Shown here: positions 1 through 5,690 of the stretch, piece by piece | Layout of the letters: every line of letters begins with the position of its first letter | Numbering within the stretch: position 1 is the stretch's first letter | Source of the DNA: Candidatus Sumerlaeota bacterium | GTDB taxonomy: Bacteria > Sumerlaeota > T1SED10-198M | Reading direction: 5' to 3' | Length of the DNA stretch: 6,147 nt | Assembly: GCA_003554345.1 (NCBI GenBank) | Contig: PWGE01000413.1 | Location: 1-6,147, forward strand | Position numbers and translations under genes: made by a program | The notes under the pieces: generated by a model | The model's database searches: none | Told to the model about the DNA's origin: nothing | What the model saw: only the letters and a program-made list of their open reading frames with translations

Positions 1-1
1 G

Positions 2-1729
2 CGGGCACTGGAACGCACCCGGCAAACCAGGGAAAGATATATTGAAAAAGGCAAGCAGCTCGTAGAATACGCTCGTTCTGAAAACCTTCCCCTTATCGTG
101 GTCGCCGGCAAGGTCTATCATATTGACCCTATTATTCATCATGGCATTCTTCCTATGATATCTCAATATGACGTCGTAGTCATAAATGAAGAAGTGGGAG
201 CAGCATTGGCCGGCGATGTACTGGACAAAGATGATGTTATTACCCAGTGGACATACCACAACAGGGTTTCTAAGAGTGCGGTCTGGCTTAAAGAGGAAGA
301 GTATTCACCGGCTGGTTTTATACAACTCACCAGTTTTGGTTGTGGCCCTGATGCCGTAACAACCGATATCGTCAGTGGTATTTTAAAAGGGAGCACGGTA
401 CCATATATATCTATCAAACTTGACGAAATGTCGACTCTGGGCCCGGCCTCTATACGTGTGGAATCCCTTTTATATGCTTTACATTATCAGCAACCTTCAA
501 AGAAAACCCGTGCCCGTCAAACATTTTCGACAACACAGGACCTGGAAAAGAAACAGACCATCCTCATCCCTCACCTGGCAGATATATACACAGAAGTTTT
601 AGAATCGGTATTTGAATCTTTCGGATATAAAACCATCATCCCGTCCAGACAAAGTGCTGAGAATGTAGAAAAGGCTTTGCATTGTGTGAATAATGACATG
701 TGTTACCCGGCCATGATCGTGGTAGGAGATATCCTTGCCACGCTTGAAGAGAAAAAAGTAAACCCCGAAAATAATGATATTGTGGTAGGTCTTCCACGGA
801 CAGGGGGTCCATGCCGGGTAACCAATTATGCCACCGTGATGCGCCGGGCATTACATAAAAACGGTTACCACTATATACCAGTCGTTACACTGTCTACCAC
901 CGGTTCTTTAGAAGCTCTACCGGTGAACCGCTACCAGCTTTTGAAAAAAGCAAGTATGGGATTTCTGCTCGCCGATGTTATCCAGAGTATGGTTTTATCG
1001 ACTCGTCCCTATGAAAAAAAACCCGGTTCTACTGAGGCACTGCTAAGAGATGTGAAAAAGAGGTTAAAAGGTTTTATTGCCGACAGACCAAACCGTAAAA
1101 CAATGAAAACTTTTCTCAGCCGTGTTGTAGAAGATTTTAATGCCTTACCTGTTTATGAGCATCGAAACACGCCGGTTGGGATTGTCGGAGAAATCTATCT
1201 CAAGATGAATAGTTTTTCCAATAACTACCTGGCGCGCTGGCTGGAAAAGAATGGATATGAAGCCGTAATTCCCGGCTTTCACCATTTTTTAGAAGTCGAT
1301 TTTCACTCTCAATTATTCAACTGGCAAAAAAGCTTAAGAAAAGATCTGAGCAAAGTTGTACAGAGTGTTATGAAAAAGGCGTTTTTTGATTTCTATCGCA
1401 AGGAAATAATTCCTGTAATGAGAGCATATAAACGTCCTCAACCCGACTTTGAAATTGCCGAAGGGCTGAAGGATAATATTGTTTCCAGGGGTATACAGTT
1501 TGGTGAGGCATGGTTGCTTCCTCTTGAAATTATGATGCTCTACCGCAAAGGGGTCCGGCATGTCGTTTCCGTTCAGCCTTTTGGGTGTATATCCAATCAC
1601 GTTATTTCAAAGGGATTACAGAAAAAAATCAGAGAAAACTTCCCCGGATTGCAGTTTATGACACTTGATTATGAAAGCGGTAACACCAATGTTCATATTG
1701 CTAATCGTCTTTCCCTGTTCTTTCAATGA
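2..1729 (+). CDS. Acyl-CoA dehydratase activase-related protein, C-terminal part (partial at 5' end)
   Basis: The frame is open from base 2 to the TGA at 1727-1729, giving 575 residues with no start in the window. The GTG at 98 is internal, because family-like sequence (EKGKQLVEYAR) precedes it. The order of motifs matches the C-terminal half of the very large (about 1,400-residue) activase/dehydratase-like proteins that carry ASKHA-type BcrA/BadF activator domains at the N-terminus, followed by the DUF2229/COG3580-COG3581 region. Visible motifs are GKVYHIDPIIHHG (family GRPYHIDPEINHG), FGCGPDAVTTD with Cys at 341-343, the ISIKLDE...IRVESL segment, CVNNDMCYPAM (Cys at 683 and 701), GGPCRVTNY (Cys at 812) and QPFGCISNH (Cys at 1586). 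These conserved cysteines are the likely ligands of iron-sulfur clusters. Known activators of this superfamily use ATP to drive an electron into (R)-2-hydroxyacyl-CoA dehydratases; the substrate of the large fused form is not established. The protein should be cytoplasmic and oxygen-sensitive. No terminator follows directly. Family placement is strong; biochemical role is inferred. Confidence 0.9.
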   Translation, partial: RALERTRQTRERYIEKGKQLVEYARSENLPLIVVAGKVYHIDPIIHHGILPMISQYDVVVINEEVGAALAGDVLDKDDVITQWTYHNRVSKSAVWLKEEEYSPAGFIQLTSFGCGPDAVTTDIVSGILKGSTVPYISIKLDEMSTLGPASIRVESLLYALHYQQPSKKTRARQTFSTTQDLEKKQTILIPHLADIYTEVLESVFESFGYKTIIPSRQSAENVEKALHCVNNDMCYPAMIVVGDILATLEEKKVNPENNDIVVGLPRTGGPCRVTNYATVMRRALHKNGYHYIPVVTLSTTGSLEALPVNRYQLLKKASMGFLLADVIQSMVLSTRPYEKKPGSTEALLRDVKKRLKGFIADRPNRKTMKTFLSRVVEDFNALPVYEHRNTPVGIVGEIYLKMNSFSNNYLARWLEKNGYEAVIPGFHHFLEVDFHSQLFNWQKSLRKDLSKVVQSVMKKAFFDFYRKEIIPVMRAYKRPQPDFEIAEGLKDNIVSRGIQFGEAWLLPLEIMMLYRKGVRHVVSVQPFGCISNHVISKGLQKKIRENFPGLQFMTLDYESGNTNVHIANRLSLFFQ

Positions 1730-1778
1730 AAACATACATCTCCCCGTCCTCTTTCATCTTTTATTTTACCGACCGTGA

Positions 1779-2097
1779 ATAACTATTTCTCGCTTTGAAA
1801 ATGCAGTCAGGGCAACAGTCTGGTATATGGGTGCCACGATACAGGGAATGCTCAAGAATTGCGGATACAATGCAATTGGCCTGAATATACCTGTATTGTT
1901 TCCGCACAATAGCCGGCCTTCATTCTGAAAGAAAATAAAGCTCTCTCTCAGCCGGCTCAATTGCCTGTGAACTGCACGTACCCTTTGTCTGCTTGACTTA
2001 TGAGGTCCTGCAGGATGCCGATACTGAAACTGAAGAGATTATAACCCGTTTTTCAACTTCTTCTACTCCAGAACTGATGGAACACTGTTCCCCGTGA
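1779..2097 (+). pseudogene. Probable small decayed gene, family not recognised
   Basis: Two coding-like segments lie one after the other in different + frames. Segment A (1779-1928, frame 3) includes VWYMGATIQGMLKNCGYNA and LNIPVLFPHN, then hits TGA at 1926. Segment B (1939-2097, frame 1) includes ELHVPFVCLTYEVLQDADTE and EEIITRF, then ends at TGA 2095-2097. Both have the look of an alpha/beta protein (helix with GYNAIGLNIP, then a PFVCL strand) rather than random AT-rich sequence. Neither has an ATG with a ribosome site, and at least one frameshift plus stop separates them. Segment B faintly recalls the xPFLxIxxDE...TRxE pattern of the CoA-activase/dehydratase superfamily encoded just upstream. 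The match is too weak to name the family. Segment B ends 6 bases before a hairpin, as an old gene end would. It could instead be chance open frames. Confidence 0.33.
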
Positions 2098-2103
2098 ATC
2101 ACC

Positions 2104-2136
2104 GGTAACGCTTTCCTGTTTTTGGAAAGTGGTGCC
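2104..2136 (+). terminator. Imperfect hairpin after the gene relic (possible eroded terminator)
   Basis: Bases 2104-2116 pair with 2124-2136 over 13 positions, with one A-G mismatch and two G-T wobbles. The inner six pairs (CTTTCC/GGAAAG) are perfect, and the 7-base loop is TGTTTTT. It is followed by TTGCTATATAAG rather than a run of T, so intrinsic termination would be weak or lost. It lies 6 bases past the stop of the relic, the usual place for a terminator, and could still serve the activase-related gene upstream. Confidence 0.35.
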
Positions 2137-2314
2137 TTGCTATATAAGCATCCTCTTCTTATGAATACCGGAAATAATGAAACTATTTGTCATTTTATAA
2201 AATCAGGATAGGTTATGCACAAAAAAAGAAAGGTGTTTCCCTTAAAAAGCACGTCTTTTCAGCGGAAAATACCGTTAATTTTATCTTTGCCCGCCATTTA
2301 ATCGATGTAAATCT

Positions 2315-2343
2315 TTGACTTTTCAACAAATAACCGGTATAAT
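2315..2343 (+). promoter_or_regulatory. Sigma-70-type promoter for rplM-rpsI
   Basis: The -35 box TTGACT (2315-2320) and the perfect -10 box TATAAT (2338-2343) are separated by 17 bases, the ideal spacing. Transcription should start near 2350, giving a leader of about 50 bases before the rplM ATG. This is the best promoter in the window, as expected for a ribosomal protein operon. Confidence 0.85.
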
Positions 2344-2352
2344 GTTTGTTCA

Positions 2353-2384
2353 AAGTTATTGTGGCTATATAGCTATTTTTACTT
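2353..2384 (+). promoter_or_regulatory. Stem-loop in the short rplM leader (candidate ribosomal-protein leader)
   Basis: An outer stem AAGT/ACTT (2353-2356 with 2381-2384) and an inner stem around the palindrome GCTATATAGC (2364-2373), extended by T-A and G-T pairs at 2361-2363/2374-2376, are separated by a mostly U-U internal loop. The helix fills almost the whole predicted leader and ends one base before GAGGAG (2385-2390), the rplM ribosome site. L13 is known to have autoregulatory leaders in some Firmicutes. Whether this helix matches that structure cannot be told by eye. Confidence 0.35.
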
Positions 2385-2390
2385 GAGGAG
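2385..2390 (+). promoter_or_regulatory. Ribosome binding site of rplM
   Basis: GAGGAG lies 8 bases before the ATG at 2399 and directly follows the leader helix. It supports the chosen start. A helix ending one base upstream could influence ribosome access. Confidence 0.75.
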
Positions 2391-2398
2391 AAAAGGTA

Positions 2399-2866
2399 AT
2401 GGATAAAACGTTCTCATTAAAAAAAGAAGATGTAAAAGAAACCTGGTATCATTACGATGCCGAGGGAAAGATACTGGGAAGACTGGCATCTGAAATAGCC
2501 TATGTATTACGCGGCAAGCACTCACCTCAATACACTCCGCATGTCAATATGCAATATCATATTATTATAACAAATGCCGATAAGATTAAGGTCACAAGCA
2601 ACAAGATGGCTGACAAATTTTATTACAGTCACAGTGGATATCCAGGAAGCGTCAAAGAAATGAACCTCGAACATATGATGAAGAAGAACCCTAAAAAAGT
2701 ACTGCAACTGGCAATCAAACGTATGTTACCCAAAAGCAATCTGGGAAACGATCTCATGAGAAACTTAAAGATTTATGCCGGCCCGGATCATCCCCACAAA
2801 GCTCAACAGCCTCTTCCTTTTCCACTGGATGAAAAAGGAAAAAAAACTGCACAAAAAGGAGAATAA
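2399..2866 (+). CDS. rplM: 50S ribosomal protein L13
   Basis: The 155-residue product aligns over its length with bacterial L13 (E. coli 142 residues). Diagnostic stretches are WYHYDAEGKILGRLAS (residues 16-31), RGKHSPQYTPH (38-48), TNADKIKVTSNK (58-69), YYSHSGYPGS (75-84), MLPKSNLG (109-116) and the signature YAGPDHPHKAQQP (126-138). L13 binds 23S rRNA early in large-subunit assembly. The N-terminus starts at the normal place, so the extra length is a C-terminal charged tail of about 13 residues (DEKGKKTAQKGE). The codons for the last residues carry the AAAAGGAG ribosome site of rpsI, which may partly explain the tail. Start choice is supported by GAGGAG 8 bases upstream and by family alignment. 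First gene of the rplM-rpsI operon, driven by the promoter at 2315-2343. Confidence 0.97.
   Translation: MDKTFSLKKEDVKETWYHYDAEGKILGRLASEIAYVLRGKHSPQYTPHVNMQYHIIITNADKIKVTSNKMADKFYYSHSGYPGSVKEMNLEHMMKKNPKKVLQLAIKRMLPKSNLGNDLMRNLKIYAGPDHPHKAQQPLPFPLDEKGKKTAQKGE
2854..2861 (+). promoter_or_regulatory. Ribosome binding site of rpsI inside the end of rplM
   Basis: AAAAGGAG lies within the last codons of rplM, 8 bases before the rpsI ATG at 2870. Only 3 bases separate the rplM stop from the rpsI start, so ribosomes finishing L13 would sit over this site. This favours coupled, balanced synthesis of the two proteins. Confidence 0.8.
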
Positions 2867-2869
2867 GTA

Positions 2870-3289
2870 ATGGCTGAAACAAAAACCGCACCTCAGTCTG
2901 AGGAAGAATGTTACTACGAAACCGGCAAAAGAAAAAGTGCCATTGCCCGGGTGTATATGCGGCAAGGAAGTGGCAAAGTTACTGTAAATAAAAAACCCTT
3001 GGAAAAATATTTTCCCCGGGAACACTCTCAGGTTACATGTCTCAAACCATTAGATGTTACCAATCTTTCCAATAAGTTCGATATCACTGCCACCGTAAAA
3101 GGCGGTGGTATAAACAGCCAGGCCGAGGCCTTACGACATGGCATAGCCCGTGCTATCCTGCAATACAATGATACTTTCCGAAAACTTCTCAAGGATACCG
3201 GATTGCTTACCCGTGACCCGCGAATGAAAGAGCGTAAAAAATACGGAAAAAAGGGAGCTCGTGCTGGTTACCAGTTCTCCAAGCGTTAA
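2870..3289 (+). CDS. rpsI: 30S ribosomal protein S9
   Basis: The 139-residue product is clearly S9: YYETGKRKSAIARVYMRQGSGK (residues 15-36, quoted here as family motif TGxRKxxxARV), the EKYFPRE segment (45-51), VKGGG (76-80), RHGIARAI (89-96), LLTRDPRMKERKKYG (112-126) and the invariant C-terminus QFSKR (135-139), whose tail reaches the P-site tRNA in the small subunit. It is about 9 residues longer than E. coli S9, due to an acidic N-terminal extension (ETKTAPQSEEEC). Two spots differ from the usual pattern. The common GQAGA after VKGGG reads SQAEA (83-87), and the common arginine-rich ARRRPQFSKR end reads ARAGYQFSKR. The start is fixed by AAAAGGAG inside rplM. The pairing with rplM is the standard bacterial arrangement. 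Confidence 0.97.
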   Translation: MAETKTAPQSEEECYYETGKRKSAIARVYMRQGSGKVTVNKKPLEKYFPREHSQVTCLKPLDVTNLSNKFDITATVKGGGINSQAEALRHGIARAILQYNDTFRKLLKDTGLLTRDPRMKERKKYGKKGARAGYQFSKR

Positions 3290-3332
3290 GAGAAATACCT
3301 GTTTCTCATGTGATAATGAGCATTTTATTTTC
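3290..3332 (+). terminator. Weak terminator candidate after rpsI
   Basis: Two short hairpins share bases and exclude each other. GAGAAA/TTTCTC (3290-3295 with 3302-3307) starts right after the rpsI stop. CTCAT/ATGAG (3305-3309 with 3316-3320) is followed by the T-rich CATTTTATTTT. The second has terminator layout but only a 5-bp, AT-rich stem. Termination of the ribosomal operon here is plausible but not strong. Confidence 0.35.
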
Positions 3333-3538
3333 TCCGGACATATCCTTTGATCTATGCCAATAGCACCTCTTAACTTCTCTGAATAAGAATATTAATGGAA
3401 GGATTAAAATATCTCTCCATGAAAAACTGTTGTTTTGAAGAATGCATGAGTTTATACACATACGGGATAATATAAAGTCACTGTAATTAATAATGAAAAC
3501 CTTGATGCTTCATTTTTTAAATCATCATGATAGAATCT
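3333..3538. other. Intergenic region before the aminotransferase, no clear promoter
   Basis: This AT-rich stretch should hold the promoter of the aminotransferase-dapA unit, but I find no convincing pair of boxes. GATAAT at 3466-3471 is the best -10-like hexamer and has no good -35 at 16-18 bases. TAGAAT at 3531-3536 is too close to the ATG. TTGATC at 3347-3352 lacks a matching -10. I see no tRNA, repeat or ORF with a ribosome site. Confidence 0.4.
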
Positions 3539-3544
3539 GAGGAG
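3539..3544 (+). promoter_or_regulatory. Ribosome binding site of the aminotransferase gene
   Basis: GAGGAG sits 5 bases before the ATG at 3550 and fixes the start of the aminotransferase. Confidence 0.75.
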
Positions 3545-3549
3545 TATTC

Positions 3550-4707
3550 ATGACACTGGAATTAAATCAACGTTTACTTAATCTTCCCCCTTCAGGAATC
3601 AGAAAGTTTTTTGAAATCCTTTCCACTATGGAAGATGTTATTTCCCTGGGAGTTGGAGAACCTGATTTCAATACTCCCTGGAATATCCGTGAGTATGCCA
3701 TCTATTCCCTGGAAAAAGGGCACACAACTTATACTTCTAATTACGGTCTCCTGGAACTACGTCTCCTCATCTCCAAATATCTCAAGCAGCGCTTTCAGGT
3801 TGAATACGATGCAGAAAAGGAAATACTGGTAACAGTCGGCGTCAGTGAGGCTGTCGACCTGGTGGTACGAACCCTTCTTAACCCTGGTGATGAAGTCATT
3901 ATTCCGGAACCATGCTATGTCTCTTATGCCCCTTTAGTCACCCTGGCAGGTGGCTCCCCTGTATCTTACAAGGCATCATATGAAAATAATTTTGAAATAA
4001 AAATAGACGAGATAAAGCAACTGGTTTCACAAAAAACCAAGGCCATACTTATCAATTATCCCAATAACCCCACCGGCGCTACCTTCTCAAAATCCGAACT
4101 GGAACATCTTTTAAAATTAGCCAGGGAAAATGATTTTTACGTCATCACGGATGAAATCTATGCGGAATTGAGTTACGGACGCAAACATACCTGTTTCTCC
4201 TCTTTACCAGGAGCTAAACCCTACACCATTCTACTTTCTGGTTTTTCAAAATCCTTTGCCATGACCGGCTGGCGGGTAGGATACGTTTGTGCTCCTCCTC
4301 AGATTCTTTCACAACTGGTTAAAATCCACCAATATAACATTCTCTGCGCACCATCTATTGCTCAAAAAGCTGCCTGTGAAGCTCTGACAAATAAAAAGGA
4401 TTATATTGATGAGATGAGGGCTCAATATGAACAGCGGATGAATTTCATGTATAAGCGGTTCAAAGAACTGGGATTTAAAGTAGTCAAACCCACCGGGGCT
4501 TTCTACATTTTTCCCAACCTTGAACATCTCTCCATGACGGCTGAAGATTTTTGCTGGAAGCTGCTGGAAGAAAAAAGGGTCGCTGCAGTACCGGGAGATG
4601 CTTTTGGCGATGGATATGAATATAATATCCGCTGCTCTTATGCCGCCTCTCTCTCCCAGCTTGAGGAAGCAATGAATAGAATAGAAGACTTTGTGTCTTC
4701 CTTATGA
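3550..4707 (+). CDS. PLP-dependent class I aminotransferase, PatA/aspartate-aminotransferase-like
   Basis: The 385-residue product has the full fold-type I layout of subgroup I-gamma aminotransferases. Key points are the N-terminal SGIRKFFEIL and LGVGEPDFNTP (residues 33-43), YTSNYGLLELR (61-71), PNNPTG (171-176), TDEIY with the pyridine-binding Asp201, the Schiff-base lysine Lys234 in GFSKSFAMTGWRVGY, and Arg361 for the substrate alpha-carboxylate. KPTGAFYIFP (313-322) is also typical. The closest pattern I recall is Bacillus PatA, the N-acetyl-LL-diaminopimelate aminotransferase, which shares SGIRKF, the segment VHQYN-x-x-CA-x-SI-x-QKAA-x-EA-x-TN (here 259-281) and VVKP-x-GAFYIFP. PatA-like proteins are often annotated only as aspartate or aromatic aminotransferase, so the substrate is open. 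The gene directly precedes dapA, with 30 bases between stop and start, and this favours a role in aspartate supply or diaminopimelate synthesis. Cytoplasmic. Family is certain; specific substrate is inferred. Confidence 0.92.
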   Translation: MTLELNQRLLNLPPSGIRKFFEILSTMEDVISLGVGEPDFNTPWNIREYAIYSLEKGHTTYTSNYGLLELRLLISKYLKQRFQVEYDAEKEILVTVGVSEAVDLVVRTLLNPGDEVIIPEPCYVSYAPLVTLAGGSPVSYKASYENNFEIKIDEIKQLVSQKTKAILINYPNNPTGATFSKSELEHLLKLARENDFYVITDEIYAELSYGRKHTCFSSLPGAKPYTILLSGFSKSFAMTGWRVGYVCAPPQILSQLVKIHQYNILCAPSIAQKAACEALTNKKDYIDEMRAQYEQRMNFMYKRFKELGFKVVKPTGAFYIFPNLEHLSMTAEDFCWKLLEEKRVAAVPGDAFGDGYEYNIRCSYAASLSQLEEAMNRIEDFVSSL

Positions 4708-4724
4708 ATATTAATAGATTTATG

Positions 4725-4732
4725 AAAGGAGG
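4725..4732 (+). promoter_or_regulatory. Strong ribosome binding site of dapA
   Basis: AAAGGAGG matches the 16S anti-Shine-Dalgarno sequence fully and lies 5 bases before the ATG at 4738. It is the strongest such site in the window and is placed in the 30-base gap after the aminotransferase stop. Confidence 0.85.
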
Positions 4733-4737
4733 AAAGT

Positions 4738-5607
4738 ATGTTTGAAGGAACATATGTCGCAGTAGTGACACCATTTAAAGATGGAAAGGTTGATGCCGAC
4801 GCTTTTCAGAAGATTATTGAAAATCTTATTACCAACGGAGTAGATGGCATTGTGCCCTGTGGAACCACAGGTGAATCCGCCACCCTTTCTCATGAGGAAC
4901 ATGTGGAGGTAGTATCACTTGCCAAAAAGTTTGCCGCAGGAAGGGCAAAAATTTTAGCAGGAGCCGGCTCCAATTCCACGGAAGAAGCTCTTGAGCTGTC
5001 TCAAAAAATCGCCGATATAGATGTGGACGGCCTTTTAATCATCACCCCTTATTATAACAAGCCCACCCAGGAAGGACTGTATCAGCATTTTAAAAAGGTT
5101 GCAGAAAGTGTGAAGGTCCCCATTTGTGTATATAGCGTACCTGGAAGAACCGGCGTGGAAATCGAAGTTGATACTCTTAAACGGCTGGAGGATGATTTTG
5201 AAAACATTGTCGCTATCAAAGAGGCTACCGGAGACCTGGATTTCACCTGTGATGTGCTTTCCGACACTTCTCTTTCTGTATTATCAGGGAATGATAACCT
5301 TGCCTTCCCCATGATGACCCTTGGCGGCAGCGGGGTGGTTTCAGTGGCAGGAAATATTATTCCTGCAAAGGTCAGCAGTATGATTAATCTCTGCCTGGAC
5401 AGGGAGTTTTCTAAGGCCCGGGAAATTCATTTTGAATGTCTCAACCTTTTTCGCAAGCTCTTTCTTGAAACCAATCCCATACCGGTGAAAACAGCCGTTC
5501 ATTTAATGGGAATGGCATCCCTGGAAATGCGTTTACCGCTCTGCCAGATGACAGAAAAGAACCTGGAAATCTTTAAACGTACACTGAAGAAATACAATTT
5601 GATCTGA
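4738..5607 (+). CDS. dapA: 4-hydroxy-tetrahydrodipicolinate synthase
   Basis: DapA condenses pyruvate with L-aspartate-4-semialdehyde, the first committed step to lysine and meso-diaminopimelate. The 289 residues match the family length (E. coli 292) and TIM-barrel plan. Visible are GTTGES with Thr43/Thr44, TPYYNKPTQEGLYQHF with Tyr106, Tyr132 in VYSVPGRTG with Arg137, the Schiff-base Lys161 in IKEATGD, SGND (183-186) and TNPIPVK (245-251). Thr44, Tyr106 and Tyr132 form the proton-relay triad and Arg137 binds the semialdehyde carboxylate. The residues that bind feedback lysine in E. coli are also present: Ser47, Ala48, His52, His55, Asn79, Glu83 and Tyr105. Lysine inhibition is therefore expected. 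One oddity is Ser133 where most members have Asn (YNVP). The start is set by AAAGGAGG 5 bases upstream and by the MFxGxxVAxVTP beginning. Likely co-transcribed with the aminotransferase and ended by the terminator at 5627-5666. Confidence 0.97.
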   Translation: MFEGTYVAVVTPFKDGKVDADAFQKIIENLITNGVDGIVPCGTTGESATLSHEEHVEVVSLAKKFAAGRAKILAGAGSNSTEEALELSQKIADIDVDGLLIITPYYNKPTQEGLYQHFKKVAESVKVPICVYSVPGRTGVEIEVDTLKRLEDDFENIVAIKEATGDLDFTCDVLSDTSLSVLSGNDNLAFPMMTLGGSGVVSVAGNIIPAKVSSMINLCLDREFSKAREIHFECLNLFRKLFLETNPIPVKTAVHLMGMASLEMRLPLCQMTEKNLEIFKRTLKKYNLI

Positions 5608-5626
5608 TTGACTGAACAGAAGACAT

Positions 5627-5666
5627 AAAAAAAGCCGCTTCAGTTGAAACACTGAAGCGGCTTTTT
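5627..5666. terminator. Strong bidirectional intrinsic terminator between convergent genes
   Basis: A perfect 11-bp stem, GCCGCTTCAGT (5634-5644) with ACTGAAGCGGC (5651-5661), closes a 6-base loop TGAAAC. It is flanked by a run of A on the left (5627-5633) and T on the right (5662-5666, then ATTTT). On the + strand it ends dapA, 19 bases after its stop. On the - strand the A run reads as a T tract, so it also ends the convergent gene whose stop is at 5691. Confidence 0.93.
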
Positions 5667-5690
5667 ATTTTATACTCGAAAAGATTTTTG

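Larger units (their letters stand above)
1730..2398. other. Long intergenic stretch with gene relic, hairpin and rplM promoter
   Basis: There are 669 bases without an intact gene. From left to right they hold about 50 bases of pyrimidine-rich sequence with no hairpin, a probable decayed coding remnant (about 1779-2097), an imperfect 13-bp hairpin (2104-2136), and about 180 bases in which I recognise nothing beyond a doubtful 28-codon ORF. The rplM promoter, leader helix and ribosome site follow (2315-2398). A gap this long stands out in an otherwise tightly packed window and fits loss of a gene. Confidence 0.7.

Noticed and set aside
98-1729. GTG at 98 as the start of the activase-related protein
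   Set aside because: The frame is open to base 2 and family-like residues precede the GTG, so the gene starts outside the window.
1766-1960. 64-codon open frame on the - strand across the relic
   Set aside because: It has no ribosome site or recognisable family, and it mirrors the + strand segment that looks more protein-like.
2215-2301. 28-codon ORF, basic then hydrophobic, with AGGATAGG upstream
   Set aside because: The ribosome site is poor, no promoter lies before it, and an ORF of this length is easily found by chance in 180 bases.
2139-2371. GCTATATA occurring at 2139-2146 and again at 2364-2371
   Set aside because: An 8-base AT-rich match in an AT-rich gap is expected by chance and there is no third copy.
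3466-3471. GATAAT as -10 box of an aminotransferase promoter
   Set aside because: No -35-like hexamer lies at 16-18 bases, and TTGAAG at 3435-3440 is 25 bases away.
4704-4745. 13-codon ORF starting in ATGA overlap with the aminotransferase stop and ending inside dapA
   Set aside because: It has no ribosome site of its own and the dapA site is strong, so translational relay is unnecessary; probably chance.
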